From Clostridioides difficile (GTDB lineage: Bacteria; Bacillota; Clostridia; Peptostreptococcales; Peptostreptococcaceae), in NCBI GenBank assembly GCA_024919175.1, contig CP103804.1, forward strand, positions 1,860,001-1,924,000: a DNA stretch of 64,000 nucleotides. The letters run 5' to 3'. The number at the start of each line of letters is the position of its first letter. The first letter of the stretch is position 1. Below, in pieces: positions 26,570 to 34,903 of the stretch. The position numbers were made by a program, and so were the translations under genes. The notes under the pieces were generated by a model. That model made no database searches. It was not told the DNA's origin and worked only from the letters and a program-made list of their open reading frames with translations.

Positions 26570-27583
26570 ATGGATGAAAATAGAATATTAAAAATAGAAA
26601 AGGGAACTTCTGGTTGGGGAGGACCTTTATACATAAAAAAAGAAGCAACTAGAAATAAAATATTGTCAATGACTGCTGGTGGTATTCATGAGGTTACATT
26701 AAAAATAAAAGAATTATTGGATTGTGAGGTTATTGATGGATTTAAAACTGGAGTTCCTGATGAAGAGGTGGCAGTAGTTATTATTGATTGTGGGGGAACA
26801 GCAAGATGTGGAGTTTATCCAAAGAAGAAAATACCTACAATTAATGTAAACCCAGTTGGAAAAACAGGGCCTTTAGCAAAATTTATAACTGAAGATTACT
26901 ATGTATCAGATGTTAATACTAATTGTATAAGTGTTGTAGATGAGGAAGAAACACCAAAAAAATCTCAAGAAAATAAAAATGAAAGTCAAAGTTCTATTAG
27001 AAAACCTGATAATTATAATGAAGTAAAATCAAAAGCTCAAGAAGAATATGCAAAGAAAAACATAATACTTTCTATTGGACAAGGAGCAGGGAAGGTAGTA
27101 TCAAAGTTTTATGATGCAGGTAGAGATACTATTCAAATGATAATGAATAACGTAATACCATTTATGGCATTTGTAAGTATGCTTATGGGAATTATCTTGG
27201 CATCTGGGTTAGGGGATTGGATTGCAAAGGTAATATCACCACTTGCAGGAAACATTGGTGGTTTGTTAGTTATATCAATAATTTGTACACTTCCATTTTT
27301 ATCACCTATATTAGGACCTGGTGCAGTTATAGCTCAGGTAGTAGGTACTCTTGTAGGAACACAAATTGGTCTTGGTGCAATACCAGCATATTTAGCTCTT
27401 CCTGCTTTATTTGCAATAAATGGACAGGCTGGTTGTGATTTTGTCCCAGTAGGATTAAGTTTAGGAGAAGCAGAACCAGAAACCGTGGAATATGGTGTAC
27501 CAGCGTTATTTTACTCTCGTTTAATAACTGGGCCAATATCTGTCATTATTGCATATGGAGTTGCAGTATTTGCATTAAGATAG
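26570..27583 (+). CDS. srlE: PTS glucitol/sorbitol-type EIIBC component
   Basis: A 337-residue protein: N-terminal EIIB domain with the phosphorylated Cys in DCGGTARCGVYPKK, a charged linker around residues 125-160, then about four membrane helices (EIIC part). It accepts phosphate from the separate EIIA protein encoded at 30217 and passes it to the polyol. The arrangement matches SrlE of enteric bacteria. Confidence 0.9.
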   Translation: MDENRILKIEKGTSGWGGPLYIKKEATRNKILSMTAGGIHEVTLKIKELLDCEVIDGFKTGVPDEEVAVVIIDCGGTARCGVYPKKKIPTINVNPVGKTGPLAKFITEDYYVSDVNTNCISVVDEEETPKKSQENKNESQSSIRKPDNYNEVKSKAQEEYAKKNIILSIGQGAGKVVSKFYDAGRDTIQMIMNNVIPFMAFVSMLMGIILASGLGDWIAKVISPLAGNIGGLLVISIICTLPFLSPILGPGAVIAQVVGTLVGTQIGLGAIPAYLALPALFAINGQAGCDFVPVGLSLGEAEPETVEYGVPALFYSRLITGPISVIIAYGVAVFALR

Positions 27584-27639
27584 TATTTAATATTACTATA
27601 AGATTTAAACTTAATTAATAAAATTGTAGATATAAACTT

Positions 27640-27681
27640 AAGCTAGTCAAGATTTTAGTTAATGTAAGACTAGCTTTTGTA
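27640..27681 (+). terminator. Terminator between srlE and the regulator gene
   Basis: AAGCTAGTC (27640-27648) pairs with GACTAGCTT (27668-27676), followed by TTG. The short U-run makes it a partial terminator, so the regulator may be both read through and separately transcribed. Confidence 0.6.
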
Positions 27682-27711
27682 TTATTACTTAGGAGTGATT
27701 ATTGATTTAGA

Positions 27712-27759
27712 TTAATACTAAATTTTCCTCTAGCAAAGTGAAATTTTATGTATTAATTT
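27712..27759 (+). promoter_or_regulatory. Upstream regulatory element copy B, before the PRD regulator gene
   Basis: A 48-base stretch similar to 25817-25864: TTAATAC, TTTTCC, GCAAAG and ATGTATTAATTT are shared at nearly the same spacing. This suggests that both transcripts answer to the same regulator, including autoregulation. Confidence 0.6.
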
Positions 27760-27803
27760 GGTTTCAAGTTTGTACTAGAATGAAATCAAGGAGGAGATAC
27801 AAA

Positions 27804-29777
27804 ATGAATGTAACTGAGAAAATTCCTTCTATTGACCGCAAAATATTTAAGATATTGATTATGTGTAGTAAAAAAGAGTTTGTAAGTATTAATTCAATAG
27901 CAGACGAATTGAATGTTACAACTAGAAGTGTAAGAACATATATAAAGCAATTGAATAAAGATTTGGGAAGTGACATAGCAATAATAAAATATATAAAAGG
28001 TCAAGGCTATAAACTAGAGATAAAAGATAAACGAATACTAAATAAGATTATTGATGTGAATAAAAAAAGTGTATTTTCGTTAAATTCAAAGGAAGATAGG
28101 GCAGAGTTTATACTAAATTATTTGATAGAACTAGATGGATTTATTACATTGGATAGCCTAGCAGATGAGATGTGCATAGGGAGAACTACCTTGGTAAATG
28201 ACTTTCAATATGTAGAAAAGGTACTAAACTCTTATAATTTGAATTTAGTAAAAAAGCAAAATACAGGGATGAAATTACATGGCAGTGAACTTGATATTAG
28301 GCTACTTATATTAAATCAGTTGTATAAAGATTCAAGAAAAGATTTACATAATTCTAAGTATTTTAAATGTATCAAAAAAGAAGAAATTATAAATTTAGAA
28401 GAAGAATTATTGACTTTATTTAAAAATAATAATTTTTATGTTACAGATGAAATGCTCAAAGAAATTTTTAATTACATAGTAGTTTTGATGTATAGAGTAA
28501 AAGAACAGAAGATAATAAAAGAGTATGATGTAAAGTTTGATTTACTTAAGTCATATGATGAGTATCTTATTGCTGGGGAAATAAAGAATATTTTATCAGA
28601 AAAATTTAAATATATTTTAAATGATAAAGAAATTATTTATTTAACTATACCACTAGTAAGTGGAAATGCACCAGCATCAGAATGTGCTTTAAATAGTAGT
28701 AGAATCAATAAAAATATTGATGATTTAATGGAAAGCATATTTAATCAGATATATGTTGATATGGGTATTTTTATAAATGAGGATGAATTAAGAGTAGGAC
28801 TTGGATATCATCTTAGTTTTACACTAAACAGGCTACTATTTAATATAAAATTAAAGAATGTCTTGTTAGAAGAAATCAAACAAAACTATATACTTCCATT
28901 TAAACTGGCACAAATAGCAGGAAAAGTAATAGAGAAAAAATATAATCTAGAAGTTTCGGAGGATGAAATTGGCTATATAGCAATTCATTTCAGTGGATAT
29001 TTAGAAAGAAATAGTAGTAGATTTTATTCAATTAAAAAAATAGCAATTATATGTGGAACAGGTCTTGGAACAGCAAAACTATTAAAAATAAGAGTTGAAA
29101 AGTTGATAGGAAATAATCCTCAAATTGATACTCTTTCGAGTTTTAATTTGAGAAATATTAATTTAGATGAATACGATATAGTTTTTACAACTATTGATTT
29201 AGATACATCAAATATAAATACAATAGTATTAAAAATTAATACAATATTTGATGAAAATAAATTGAGAGAACAATTAAAGACCGTATTATGTTTAAGAGAT
29301 GGCAACATAGATACTACTGATTCTCCAAATTTACTAATAAATAATTTGTTAAATGAAAATAAATTTATAATATTAAATGAAAAAACTATACTTGCTTCAT
29401 TAGAAAAAATGATGGACAATCTTATGGATTTAGGATGTATTGATGATAATTTTAGAAAAAACATAATCAAAAGAGAAGAGAAGTCTCCTACAGTTTTTGA
29501 TAAAGGTCTATTATTTCCTCATGCTGTGAATGAAAAGTCAGATAAATTTTTAATGGCAGTTGGTATTTTAGAAGAGCCAATAGTTTATGCAAATAGAAGT
29601 ATAAAAATAATACTTATGACAATGTTTCCATGTGAGGATAAGGTGGATTCAGATTTATTGGTAAAGATTTATGAAGAAGTTTTAAAAATAGGTCAAAATG
29701 TAAAGTTAACAAATAAGATAAGCAAATGTAGAAGCTTTGTAGAATTTAAAAAAGTGTTGATTGAGAACATTATATAG
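27804..29777 (+). CDS. PRD-containing transcriptional activator (MtlR/LicR type)
   Basis: A 657-residue regulator with an N-terminal helix-turn-helix (INSIADELNVTTRSVRTYI), a second HTH around 110-140 (ITLDSLADEMCIGRTTLVND), two PTS regulation domains (about 190-400), an EIIB-like domain with CGTGLGTAK (about 430-515) and a C-terminal EIIA-like domain with LLFPHAV (about 540-650). Phosphorylation of its His and Cys residues by PTS proteins should set activity. ATG 27804 follows AAGGAGGAG; the longer frame from 27738 has no ribosome site. Binding sites may be the two repeated 48-base elements. Confidence 0.9.
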   Translation: MNVTEKIPSIDRKIFKILIMCSKKEFVSINSIADELNVTTRSVRTYIKQLNKDLGSDIAIIKYIKGQGYKLEIKDKRILNKIIDVNKKSVFSLNSKEDRAEFILNYLIELDGFITLDSLADEMCIGRTTLVNDFQYVEKVLNSYNLNLVKKQNTGMKLHGSELDIRLLILNQLYKDSRKDLHNSKYFKCIKKEEIINLEEELLTLFKNNNFYVTDEMLKEIFNYIVVLMYRVKEQKIIKEYDVKFDLLKSYDEYLIAGEIKNILSEKFKYILNDKEIIYLTIPLVSGNAPASECALNSSRINKNIDDLMESIFNQIYVDMGIFINEDELRVGLGYHLSFTLNRLLFNIKLKNVLLEEIKQNYILPFKLAQIAGKVIEKKYNLEVSEDEIGYIAIHFSGYLERNSSRFYSIKKIAIICGTGLGTAKLLKIRVEKLIGNNPQIDTLSSFNLRNINLDEYDIVFTTIDLDTSNINTIVLKINTIFDENKLREQLKTVLCLRDGNIDTTDSPNLLINNLLNENKFIILNEKTILASLEKMMDNLMDLGCIDDNFRKNIIKREEKSPTVFDKGLLFPHAVNEKSDKFLMAVGILEEPIVYANRSIKIILMTMFPCEDKVDSDLLVKIYEEVLKIGQNVKLTNKISKCRSFVEFKKVLIENII

Positions 29778-29828
29778 GTTTTGTATAGGAGTTAAAAAAA
29801 CAAATTAATTTATGAAAGGTGTGTAAAT

Positions 29829-30188
29829 ATGAAACTACTTATAATTTTATTTGTTGTTTATGTTTTAAATACTTTATTTGTAATGAAACAGAATAAATTA
29901 TATTTCAAAGCCTTAAATAGAGCTAAAAAAATGGGTGATATAGTGTCTACAGGAAAAAAGAAGAGTTATTTTTCTAAAGGAAGTATAGCTATTATATCTT
30001 CAGATTCAGATGGATTTATAAAGTGTGGAGAAATTTTAAAAGGGCGCACAGTAATGGCTAAATTTAAAGAGATTGAAGATATAAAAGGGTTAGATATATA
30101 TAGTGCAGAGCAAAGATTTAAAGATGAAGAAAGTATTGTACAAGCTATAAAATTTATAAAAGAAAAAATAAATGTTTCTTTTAATTAA
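29829..30188 (+). CDS. gutM: Glucitol operon activator GutM homologue
   Basis: A 119-residue GutM/SrlM-type protein: one N-terminal membrane helix (LLIILFVVYVLNTLFVM) and a conserved domain with NKLYFKALNRAKKMGDI and KGSIAIISSDSDG. In enteric bacteria GutM raises glucitol operon expression. Its presence supports the PTS family call. Ribosome site AAGGTG. Confidence 0.85.
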   Translation: MKLLIILFVVYVLNTLFVMKQNKLYFKALNRAKKMGDIVSTGKKKSYFSKGSIAIISSDSDGFIKCGEILKGRTVMAKFKEIEDIKGLDIYSAEQRFKDEESIVQAIKFIKEKINVSFN

Positions 30189-30216
30189 TCTAATATAAAT
30201 TATCAGGAGGGATATC

Positions 30217-30573
30217 ATGAAGTATGAAGTTAAGATAAGTGGGATAGGCAGTTTAGTTGAAGAATTAATGAATGAAAGCAACTGTCTTATTATATACGAT
30301 GAAACTATTAATGATGAAGATTTGAAAGATATATCTGTAGTTCATTCAATATCGGCATTAAAAAGTAATGTTGAAATAGGGGATACACTTACAATAGGAA
30401 ATCGAGATTATTGTATAGTTTCAGTTGGTGATATTGCTCAAAATACTCTTAGAGAAATTGGTCACTGTACAATTAAATTTGATGGAGAAGATAAAGTAAA
30501 TTTACCTGGAGAAATACATGTAGAAATTGGAAAGCCAGATATAAAGATTGGAGATTTAATAACTATTTGTTAA
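30217..30573 (+). CDS. srlB: PTS glucitol/sorbitol-type EIIA component
   Basis: A 118-residue EIIA-Gut protein. It has the SGIGSLVEELMNESNCLIIYDETIND start, a phosphoacceptor His in the VVHSISAL region or in GHCTIKFDG, and GEIHVEIG near the end. It takes phosphate from HPr and passes it to the EIIB domain of SrlE. Ribosome site CAGGAGGG. Confidence 0.87.
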   Translation: MKYEVKISGIGSLVEELMNESNCLIIYDETINDEDLKDISVVHSISALKSNVEIGDTLTIGNRDYCIVSVGDIAQNTLREIGHCTIKFDGEDKVNLPGEIHVEIGKPDIKIGDLITIC

Positions 30574-30611
30574 TTTGAAAAAATAAAACTATTATAACAG
30601 GAGGAATTGAT

Positions 30612-31904
30612 ATGTTAGATTTAAACAGAAAACTTGCAAAGTTAGAAGAAGAAGGTAAAAAAATAAGAGTAGCTCTTATAGGTGCTGGTCATATGGGCAA
30701 TGGTATGGTAAGCCAAATGGCAAATATGAAAGGTATGGAAGCATCTATTGTTGTAGATATAAATCTGGAATTAGCTCATAAAGCATTTACTGATGCAGGT
30801 ATAGAAGAAGGAATTATAGATAATGTAACAAATGAAACAGATGCAGAATTGAAATTACAAGAGGGAAAAGTATTAACATGTAATGACTTTCTTGTAGCTT
30901 GTAAGACAAAGTCAATAGATGTAGTTATAGATGCAACTGGAGGTATTGCAATTGGTGCAGAAATAGCACTAAATGCTATTTTAAATAAAAAACACATAGT
31001 AATGTTAAATGCTGAAACTGATTGTGTTGTTGGTCCAATACTTAAAAAATTAGCAGATGACGCAGGAGTAATATTTACAGGTTCAGCAGGAGATGAACCA
31101 GGAGCAGTAATGGGTCTATTTGATTTTGCTGATGCAATGGGATTTGAAGTTAGAGTAGTGGGGAAAGGTAAAAATAATAAATTAGATTTAGATTGTAATC
31201 CTGATACAGTTAAAGAAGAAGCAGAAAGAAAAGGTGCTTCACCTCATATGATAGCTTCTTTTAAAGAAGGTACTAAAACAATGGTAGAAATGGCTTTAAT
31301 GTGTAATGCAACTGGATTTGTACCTGATGTAAGAAGTGGACATGGTATTGAAGCTACAGTTAATGAAGTACCTAAGAAATATGCATTAAAAAGCGAAGGT
31401 GGAGTATTAGATAATTATGGTGTAGTTGATTTTGTAAATGGTATAGCACCTGGCGTTTTCGTTGTAGTTGCTCATAAATTAAAAGCAGTTAATGATGAAT
31501 TAAAATACTTAAGTATGGGTGATGGGCCTAACTACATATTATACAGACCATATCATTTATGCAGTTTAGAAACTCCTTTATCAGCAGCAATGGCAGTTTT
31601 AGAGAATAAGGCTACAATAGTTCCTAAAGCTGGATTAGTTGCAGAAGTTATGACTATAGCGAAGAAAGATTTGAAAAAAGGTGAGTATATGGATGGATAT
31701 GGTGCATATACATGCTATGGAACTATAGAAAAATACGATGTTGCAAAAGAGATGAATGCTGTACCTATTGGTTTAATCAGTAAAAAAACTAAAGTTGTTA
31801 AAGATATTAAAAAAGGTGAGGTTATAACGTATGATATGGTAGAGATAGAAAAAGATACTACTTTATATCATTTGAGACAATTACAAGAAAAAATATTTGG
31901 ATAA
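30612..31904 (+). CDS. NAD(P)-dependent dehydrogenase with C-terminal SAF domain (homoserine dehydrogenase-like)
   Basis: A 430-residue protein: N-terminal Rossmann fold (VALIGAGHMGNGMV), a central catalytic domain resembling homoserine dehydrogenase-like oxidoreductases, and a C-terminal SAF domain (about 365-425, PIGLISKKTKVVKDIKKGEV). It ends the glucitol-type PTS operon where a short-chain sorbitol-6-phosphate dehydrogenase would be expected, so it probably oxidises the imported phosphorylated polyol or a product of it (inference). The exact substrate is unknown. Ribosome site CAGGAGG. Confidence 0.78.
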   Translation: MLDLNRKLAKLEEEGKKIRVALIGAGHMGNGMVSQMANMKGMEASIVVDINLELAHKAFTDAGIEEGIIDNVTNETDAELKLQEGKVLTCNDFLVACKTKSIDVVIDATGGIAIGAEIALNAILNKKHIVMLNAETDCVVGPILKKLADDAGVIFTGSAGDEPGAVMGLFDFADAMGFEVRVVGKGKNNKLDLDCNPDTVKEEAERKGASPHMIASFKEGTKTMVEMALMCNATGFVPDVRSGHGIEATVNEVPKKYALKSEGGVLDNYGVVDFVNGIAPGVFVVVAHKLKAVNDELKYLSMGDGPNYILYRPYHLCSLETPLSAAMAVLENKATIVPKAGLVAEVMTIAKKDLKKGEYMDGYGAYTCYGTIEKYDVAKEMNAVPIGLISKKTKVVKDIKKGEVITYDMVEIEKDTTLYHLRQLQEKIFG

Positions 31905-31963
31905 AATTTATTGTAGAATAATATAATATAGATTTTATGTACAGATATTATACAGAATTAAAT

Positions 31964-32010
31964 ATTACTAGATAGTAGTAAAATACTAGTTTTTACTACT
32001 ATCTAGTAAT
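31964..32010. terminator. Strong hairpin closing the PTS operon
   Basis: A perfect 20-bp stem (31964-31983 with 31991-32010) with a 7-base loop, with A- and T-runs inside the arms, so it can act on both strands. Confidence 0.85.
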
Positions 32011-32089
32011 AAATGTTTGACTGAAATTTAACTGACAAATAAAAAAATATGTGATTAACCGACATAAAACTGGCTATTATTTAAATAGT

Positions 32090-32735
32090 ATCTTACTCAA
32101 GTTTTCAGATGCTTCTATTCCCCTTTCTTCTAAAATATGAGAGTATTTATAGTTACTTTTCCATTAACATGTACCATTGTTTTACATTTATAATTTTTTC
32201 ATTAAGCTCAACATAACACCACCTAACTCCTATAGCTTCACCAAAGCGTAGACCAAGTCAGATAGAGTAATGGCTAAATTAGTATCAAGACACCTTTCTA
32301 ATAGAAGATTAGCCTTATCCATAGTATAAAAATTAGTTGTAGATGTATTTTCTTTATTTGGAGTTATTACAAATTTAGCCTCATCTTCTTACTTTTCTCC
32401 AAATTAATAAGCTTCATGTAATGAAGTATTTACAAATCAATTGAATTTTTGCAGAATTTAAAGCATATTTTTTATATATCTTATTAACATATGCTTGTAA
32501 AAGATTTAGACTAATATCAATTGATTTTATATCTTCAAAAAAAGTTCTATATGATTTCTAATTATACTTTTTCTTTTCATAGATTCCATAACTTTTCTGT
32601 TTTATTTTACTAGTTAATTCTTCTATGTACTCCAAATATACATAGAATTTTTCATTTCTTTTTCTTATAAAAGCTGATTTGATGTTCCTATGTATATTTC
32701 CTTTATAAGTATTCTTAGTGTTTAAAACATATTAA
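32090..32735 (-). pseudogene. Degenerate phage-type tyrosine integrase
   Basis: Read on the minus strand, the stretch gives integrase pieces with several stops: an Arm/N-terminal part (SAFIRKRNEKFYVYLEY near 32660), a core-binding part (ISLNLLQAYVNKIYKKYAL near 32490), then GLRFGEAIGVRW (near 32221-32260), which contains the first catalytic Arg of the tyrosine recombinase domain. The H-x-x-R and Tyr part is missing. It is a dead remnant of a prophage or integrative element and marks the left part of an island of decayed mobile DNA. Confidence 0.8.
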
Positions 32736-32865
32736 ATAACTATAGCTTTGTTATATCAAATCTAAGTTGTCAATACTATTTGATGGTAGAGTAGATGTGT
32801 ACAAAAATATTTAGAGGAATCTTTAAAAAAGTAATATGATAGGTAAAATATGTAAATATATATGT

Positions 32866-32871
32866 TATAAT
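32866..32871 (+). promoter_or_regulatory. -10 box of the type I toxin mRNA
   Basis: TATAAT about 90 bases before the toxin ATG. The sequence just after it (AGCAAGAAGA, CTACAATTTAT, AGAGTGGAGTTCAT) is mirrored on the minus strand after the antitoxin -10 box at 33188-33193. Confidence 0.6.
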
Positions 32872-32960
32872 ATTTTTAGCAAGAAGATGTGGTCTACAAT
32901 TTATAGAGTGGAGTTCATACTGGTATAAAACCTACTTCCTAATGAAAGGAGGTGGGAAGT

Positions 32961-33122
32961 ATGAATAACTTTTTACTTAATGTAATGGCTGGCGTTATTG
33001 CTAGTTTAATATTTTGCATAATTTGTAAAGTATTTACAAAAGTAAAAAGCCACTCAACTCGTGGCAAGAGTAAAAGTGGCTGGGAACTTGATTTTAAAAT
33101 CAAGTTCTATAAATTTAAATAA
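32961..33122 (+). CDS. Type I toxin, small membrane peptide (C. difficile type)
   Basis: A 53-residue peptide: one membrane helix (about residues 4-24, FLLNVMAGVIASLIFCIICK), then KSHS and a basic tail with W-E-L-D-F-K-I-K-F. This layout matches the small toxins of C. difficile type I toxin-antitoxin modules found in prophages. The ribosome site AAAGGAGGT is strong. An antisense RNA promoter lies just downstream on the other strand. Such toxins stop growth by acting on the membrane when not silenced. The ORF looks intact. Confidence 0.85.
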   Translation: MNNFLLNVMAGVIASLIFCIICKVFTKVKSHSTRGKSKSGWELDFKIKFYKFK

Positions 33123-33181
33123 TTACCAATTGTTTAAATTATGAACTTCACTCTACTGTCAAATAGATTGTAGTTCTTCTT
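33044..33181 (-). ncRNA. Antitoxin RNA of the type I module
   Basis: On the minus strand TTGCAT (33212-33217) and TATAAT (33188-33193) are 18 bases apart, giving a start near 33181. Within the toxin frame GCCAC/GTGGC (33049-33053 with 33061-33065) forms a hairpin followed by TTTTT on the minus strand (plus 33044-33048), a fair terminator. The RNA of about 138 bases would be antisense to the 3' half of the toxin mRNA. A 24-base palindrome (33084-33107) lies inside it. Confidence 0.75.
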
Positions 33182-33278
33182 GCTATTATTATACCACAAA
33201 TTAGAAAAAATATGCAAAGTACTTACAAAATAAGTAGGTACTTTTGTTTTATCAAATTATGCCATAATATTGTGTGAG

Positions 33279-33587
33279 ATGAGTAATTTGTGTGGTATAT
33301 GGAATTCTTTTCATATTCATGATTTTAGAGAAATTAAGAATAATTTAGATGAAGTTGAAAATATATATTTTCAAGAAGAAGAGCTTAAAACTAAAGAAGA
33401 AGAAAAGAGACAACAAGAAAAAAATAATTATGATAATTATATTCGAAATAGTGGAATTGAGCCATTAGATATAATAAAGAAACTAAAAGAGTTGTTAGAT
33501 TCAGGAGCAATTACACAGGAAGAATATAATAAAAAGAAAGAAGCATTATTTGGAATAAAATATGAGTTGAGTCATTCTATTATATAA
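33279..33587 (+). CDS. SHOCT-domain protein, probably truncated
   Basis: A 102-residue frame (105 if TTG 33270 is used). The central part is a Glu/Lys/Gln-rich coiled coil, and the C-terminus is a SHOCT domain (EPLDIIKKLKELLDSGAITQ...). SHOCT domains usually form the tail of larger membrane or phage proteins, and no good ribosome site precedes the ATG, so the N-terminal part may have been lost. It lies in the decayed mobile island. Function unknown. Confidence 0.5.
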   Translation: MSNLCGIWNSFHIHDFREIKNNLDEVENIYFQEEELKTKEEEKRQQEKNNYDNYIRNSGIEPLDIIKKLKELLDSGAITQEEYNKKKEALFGIKYELSHSII

Positions 33588-33603
33588 AAAAGGTGGGGAT
33601 TTT

Positions 33604-34047
33604 ATCAAAAAGATACTAATAAGAATAATTAAAATAATTGCATTTATAATATTATTTGCTTTTATAACTATTTTATTGATGCAAGAAAAATATCTTTTTT
33701 ATAGAAGTGGATTAACAGTTAGTGTAAAAAATAGTAGTAATATAACTATTGATGAATTAAAGATAAAGTTATATCTTGATGGAAAAGAAAAATTAGCATT
33801 AACTGAATTTAAAAAAATATCACCTAATGAGTCAAACTCTATTTTATATAAAGGAAACATTGGTACTGAATCTCAATTAATATTAGAGTATAAAGATAAA
33901 TTTGATAAAGTCAAAATAGAAGATGCTGCCTATTTAACAGGTTCATCAAAACTTGTAGTAGAGATTGAAGTTAAATCCATTGATAAAGAAGGTAACTTAA
34001 TCACTATTGTAAAAGGTCTTGATGGCTTTCAAGCATTTGGAAATTAA
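33604..34047 (+). pseudogene. Membrane-anchored protein with ATG start apparently changed to ATC
   Basis: The open frame runs from 33604 with no break: I-K-K-I-L-I-R then a membrane helix (IIAFIILFAFITILLM) and a 115-residue extracytoplasmic domain. A strong ribosome site AAGGTGGGG sits 6 bases before ATC at 33604, exactly where ATG should be. The first canonical ATG (33676) falls after the helix and has no ribosome site. Either the gene is silenced by one base change or it uses a very rare start. The family is not recognised. Confidence 0.6.
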
Positions 34048-34091
34048 TAAAAGTATAGAAAGAACTTATAAATTTAGATATATCCATACCA

Positions 34092-34650
34092 AGTAGATAC
34101 TTAAAAAAGCACATTATAATGGTATTAGTATGATATTCAACTTGGCTCATTCCATTTTTTATTTGAATACGTCATTATTATAGAAATAAATATAATCATC
34201 TATCAGTTTAACAATCTCATTTGGATTATTTGTATTAATTAAATAGATTAGTTCTAATTTCAAATGACTGAAAAATTTCTCAATAGGGGCATTTAACTTT
34301 TTTTAAAATTAATTTTTCATACATAGATATTCTAGCTATTCTTCCATAGATTTAAATTTGTTTTTTTGTTTGCCTTTTATAGGATTTTTAGATTTTCCAC
34401 ACGTTTCTTTATCAAATGCGTACTTATCTTTATTTTGGTATGCTGATACCCATCTGATAATTTATGTTTTATTCTTTACATGTAAACTTTCAGCTACATT
34501 AAGATAACTTAGACCTTCATTTATATGCATATCTACAGCTTTTAATTTTAATTCTTTACTATGCTTATTATTTTTTTTGCACATAGAAAAACCCAATTAT
34601 AATCTTCTTCTTTAGTATACTTATAAGGTGCTTTTTTTTAAGTGTCTACT
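34092..34650 (-). mobile_element. Internally deleted IS3-family insertion sequence
   Basis: The ends are inverted repeats: AGTAGATACTTAAAAAAGCAC at the left (from 34092) and, read from the right, AGTAGACACTTAAAAAAAAGC (to 34650). Between them on the minus strand are an OrfA helix-turn-helix (KHSKELKLKAVDMHINEGLS, near 34560), the OrfA tail (KFKSMEE.LEYLCMKN) and then directly the end of the OrfB integrase domain (NAPIEKFFSHLKLELIYL, DDYIYFYNND) with stops. About 0.8-0.9 kb of OrfB is missing relative to a normal element of this type, so it cannot transpose by itself. Confidence 0.8.
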
Positions 34651-34675
34651 ATAATAGATATTTTCCTAATCCATT

Positions 34676-34847
34676 TGTAAATGTTTATAATTATGTAATA
34701 TATTCATATGGAAGTGCTAAATTAGATGTTGTTATGTCTAGTAGTGAAGTTAGAATTAAACTATATTCAGGTTTTAATCAATACGATGCTATAATGAGCG
34801 GAGTTTATATTTATAATATTAGTTGTATTTTTATTGGAAAAGAATAA
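34676..34847 (+). pseudogene. C-terminal fragment of an unknown, probably phage, gene
   Basis: A frame without start reads YGSAKLDVVMSSSEVRIKLY...IFIGKE and ends at 34847, between the IS remnant and the broken XhlA-like gene. It has no ribosome site. Position suggests a phage structural gene tail; no family is recognised. Confidence 0.4.
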
Positions 34848-34903
34848 AATGAAAGGCTTAGATAACCTCTAAGTCTTATTTTAATACAAATAAGGAAGTG
34901 TTT

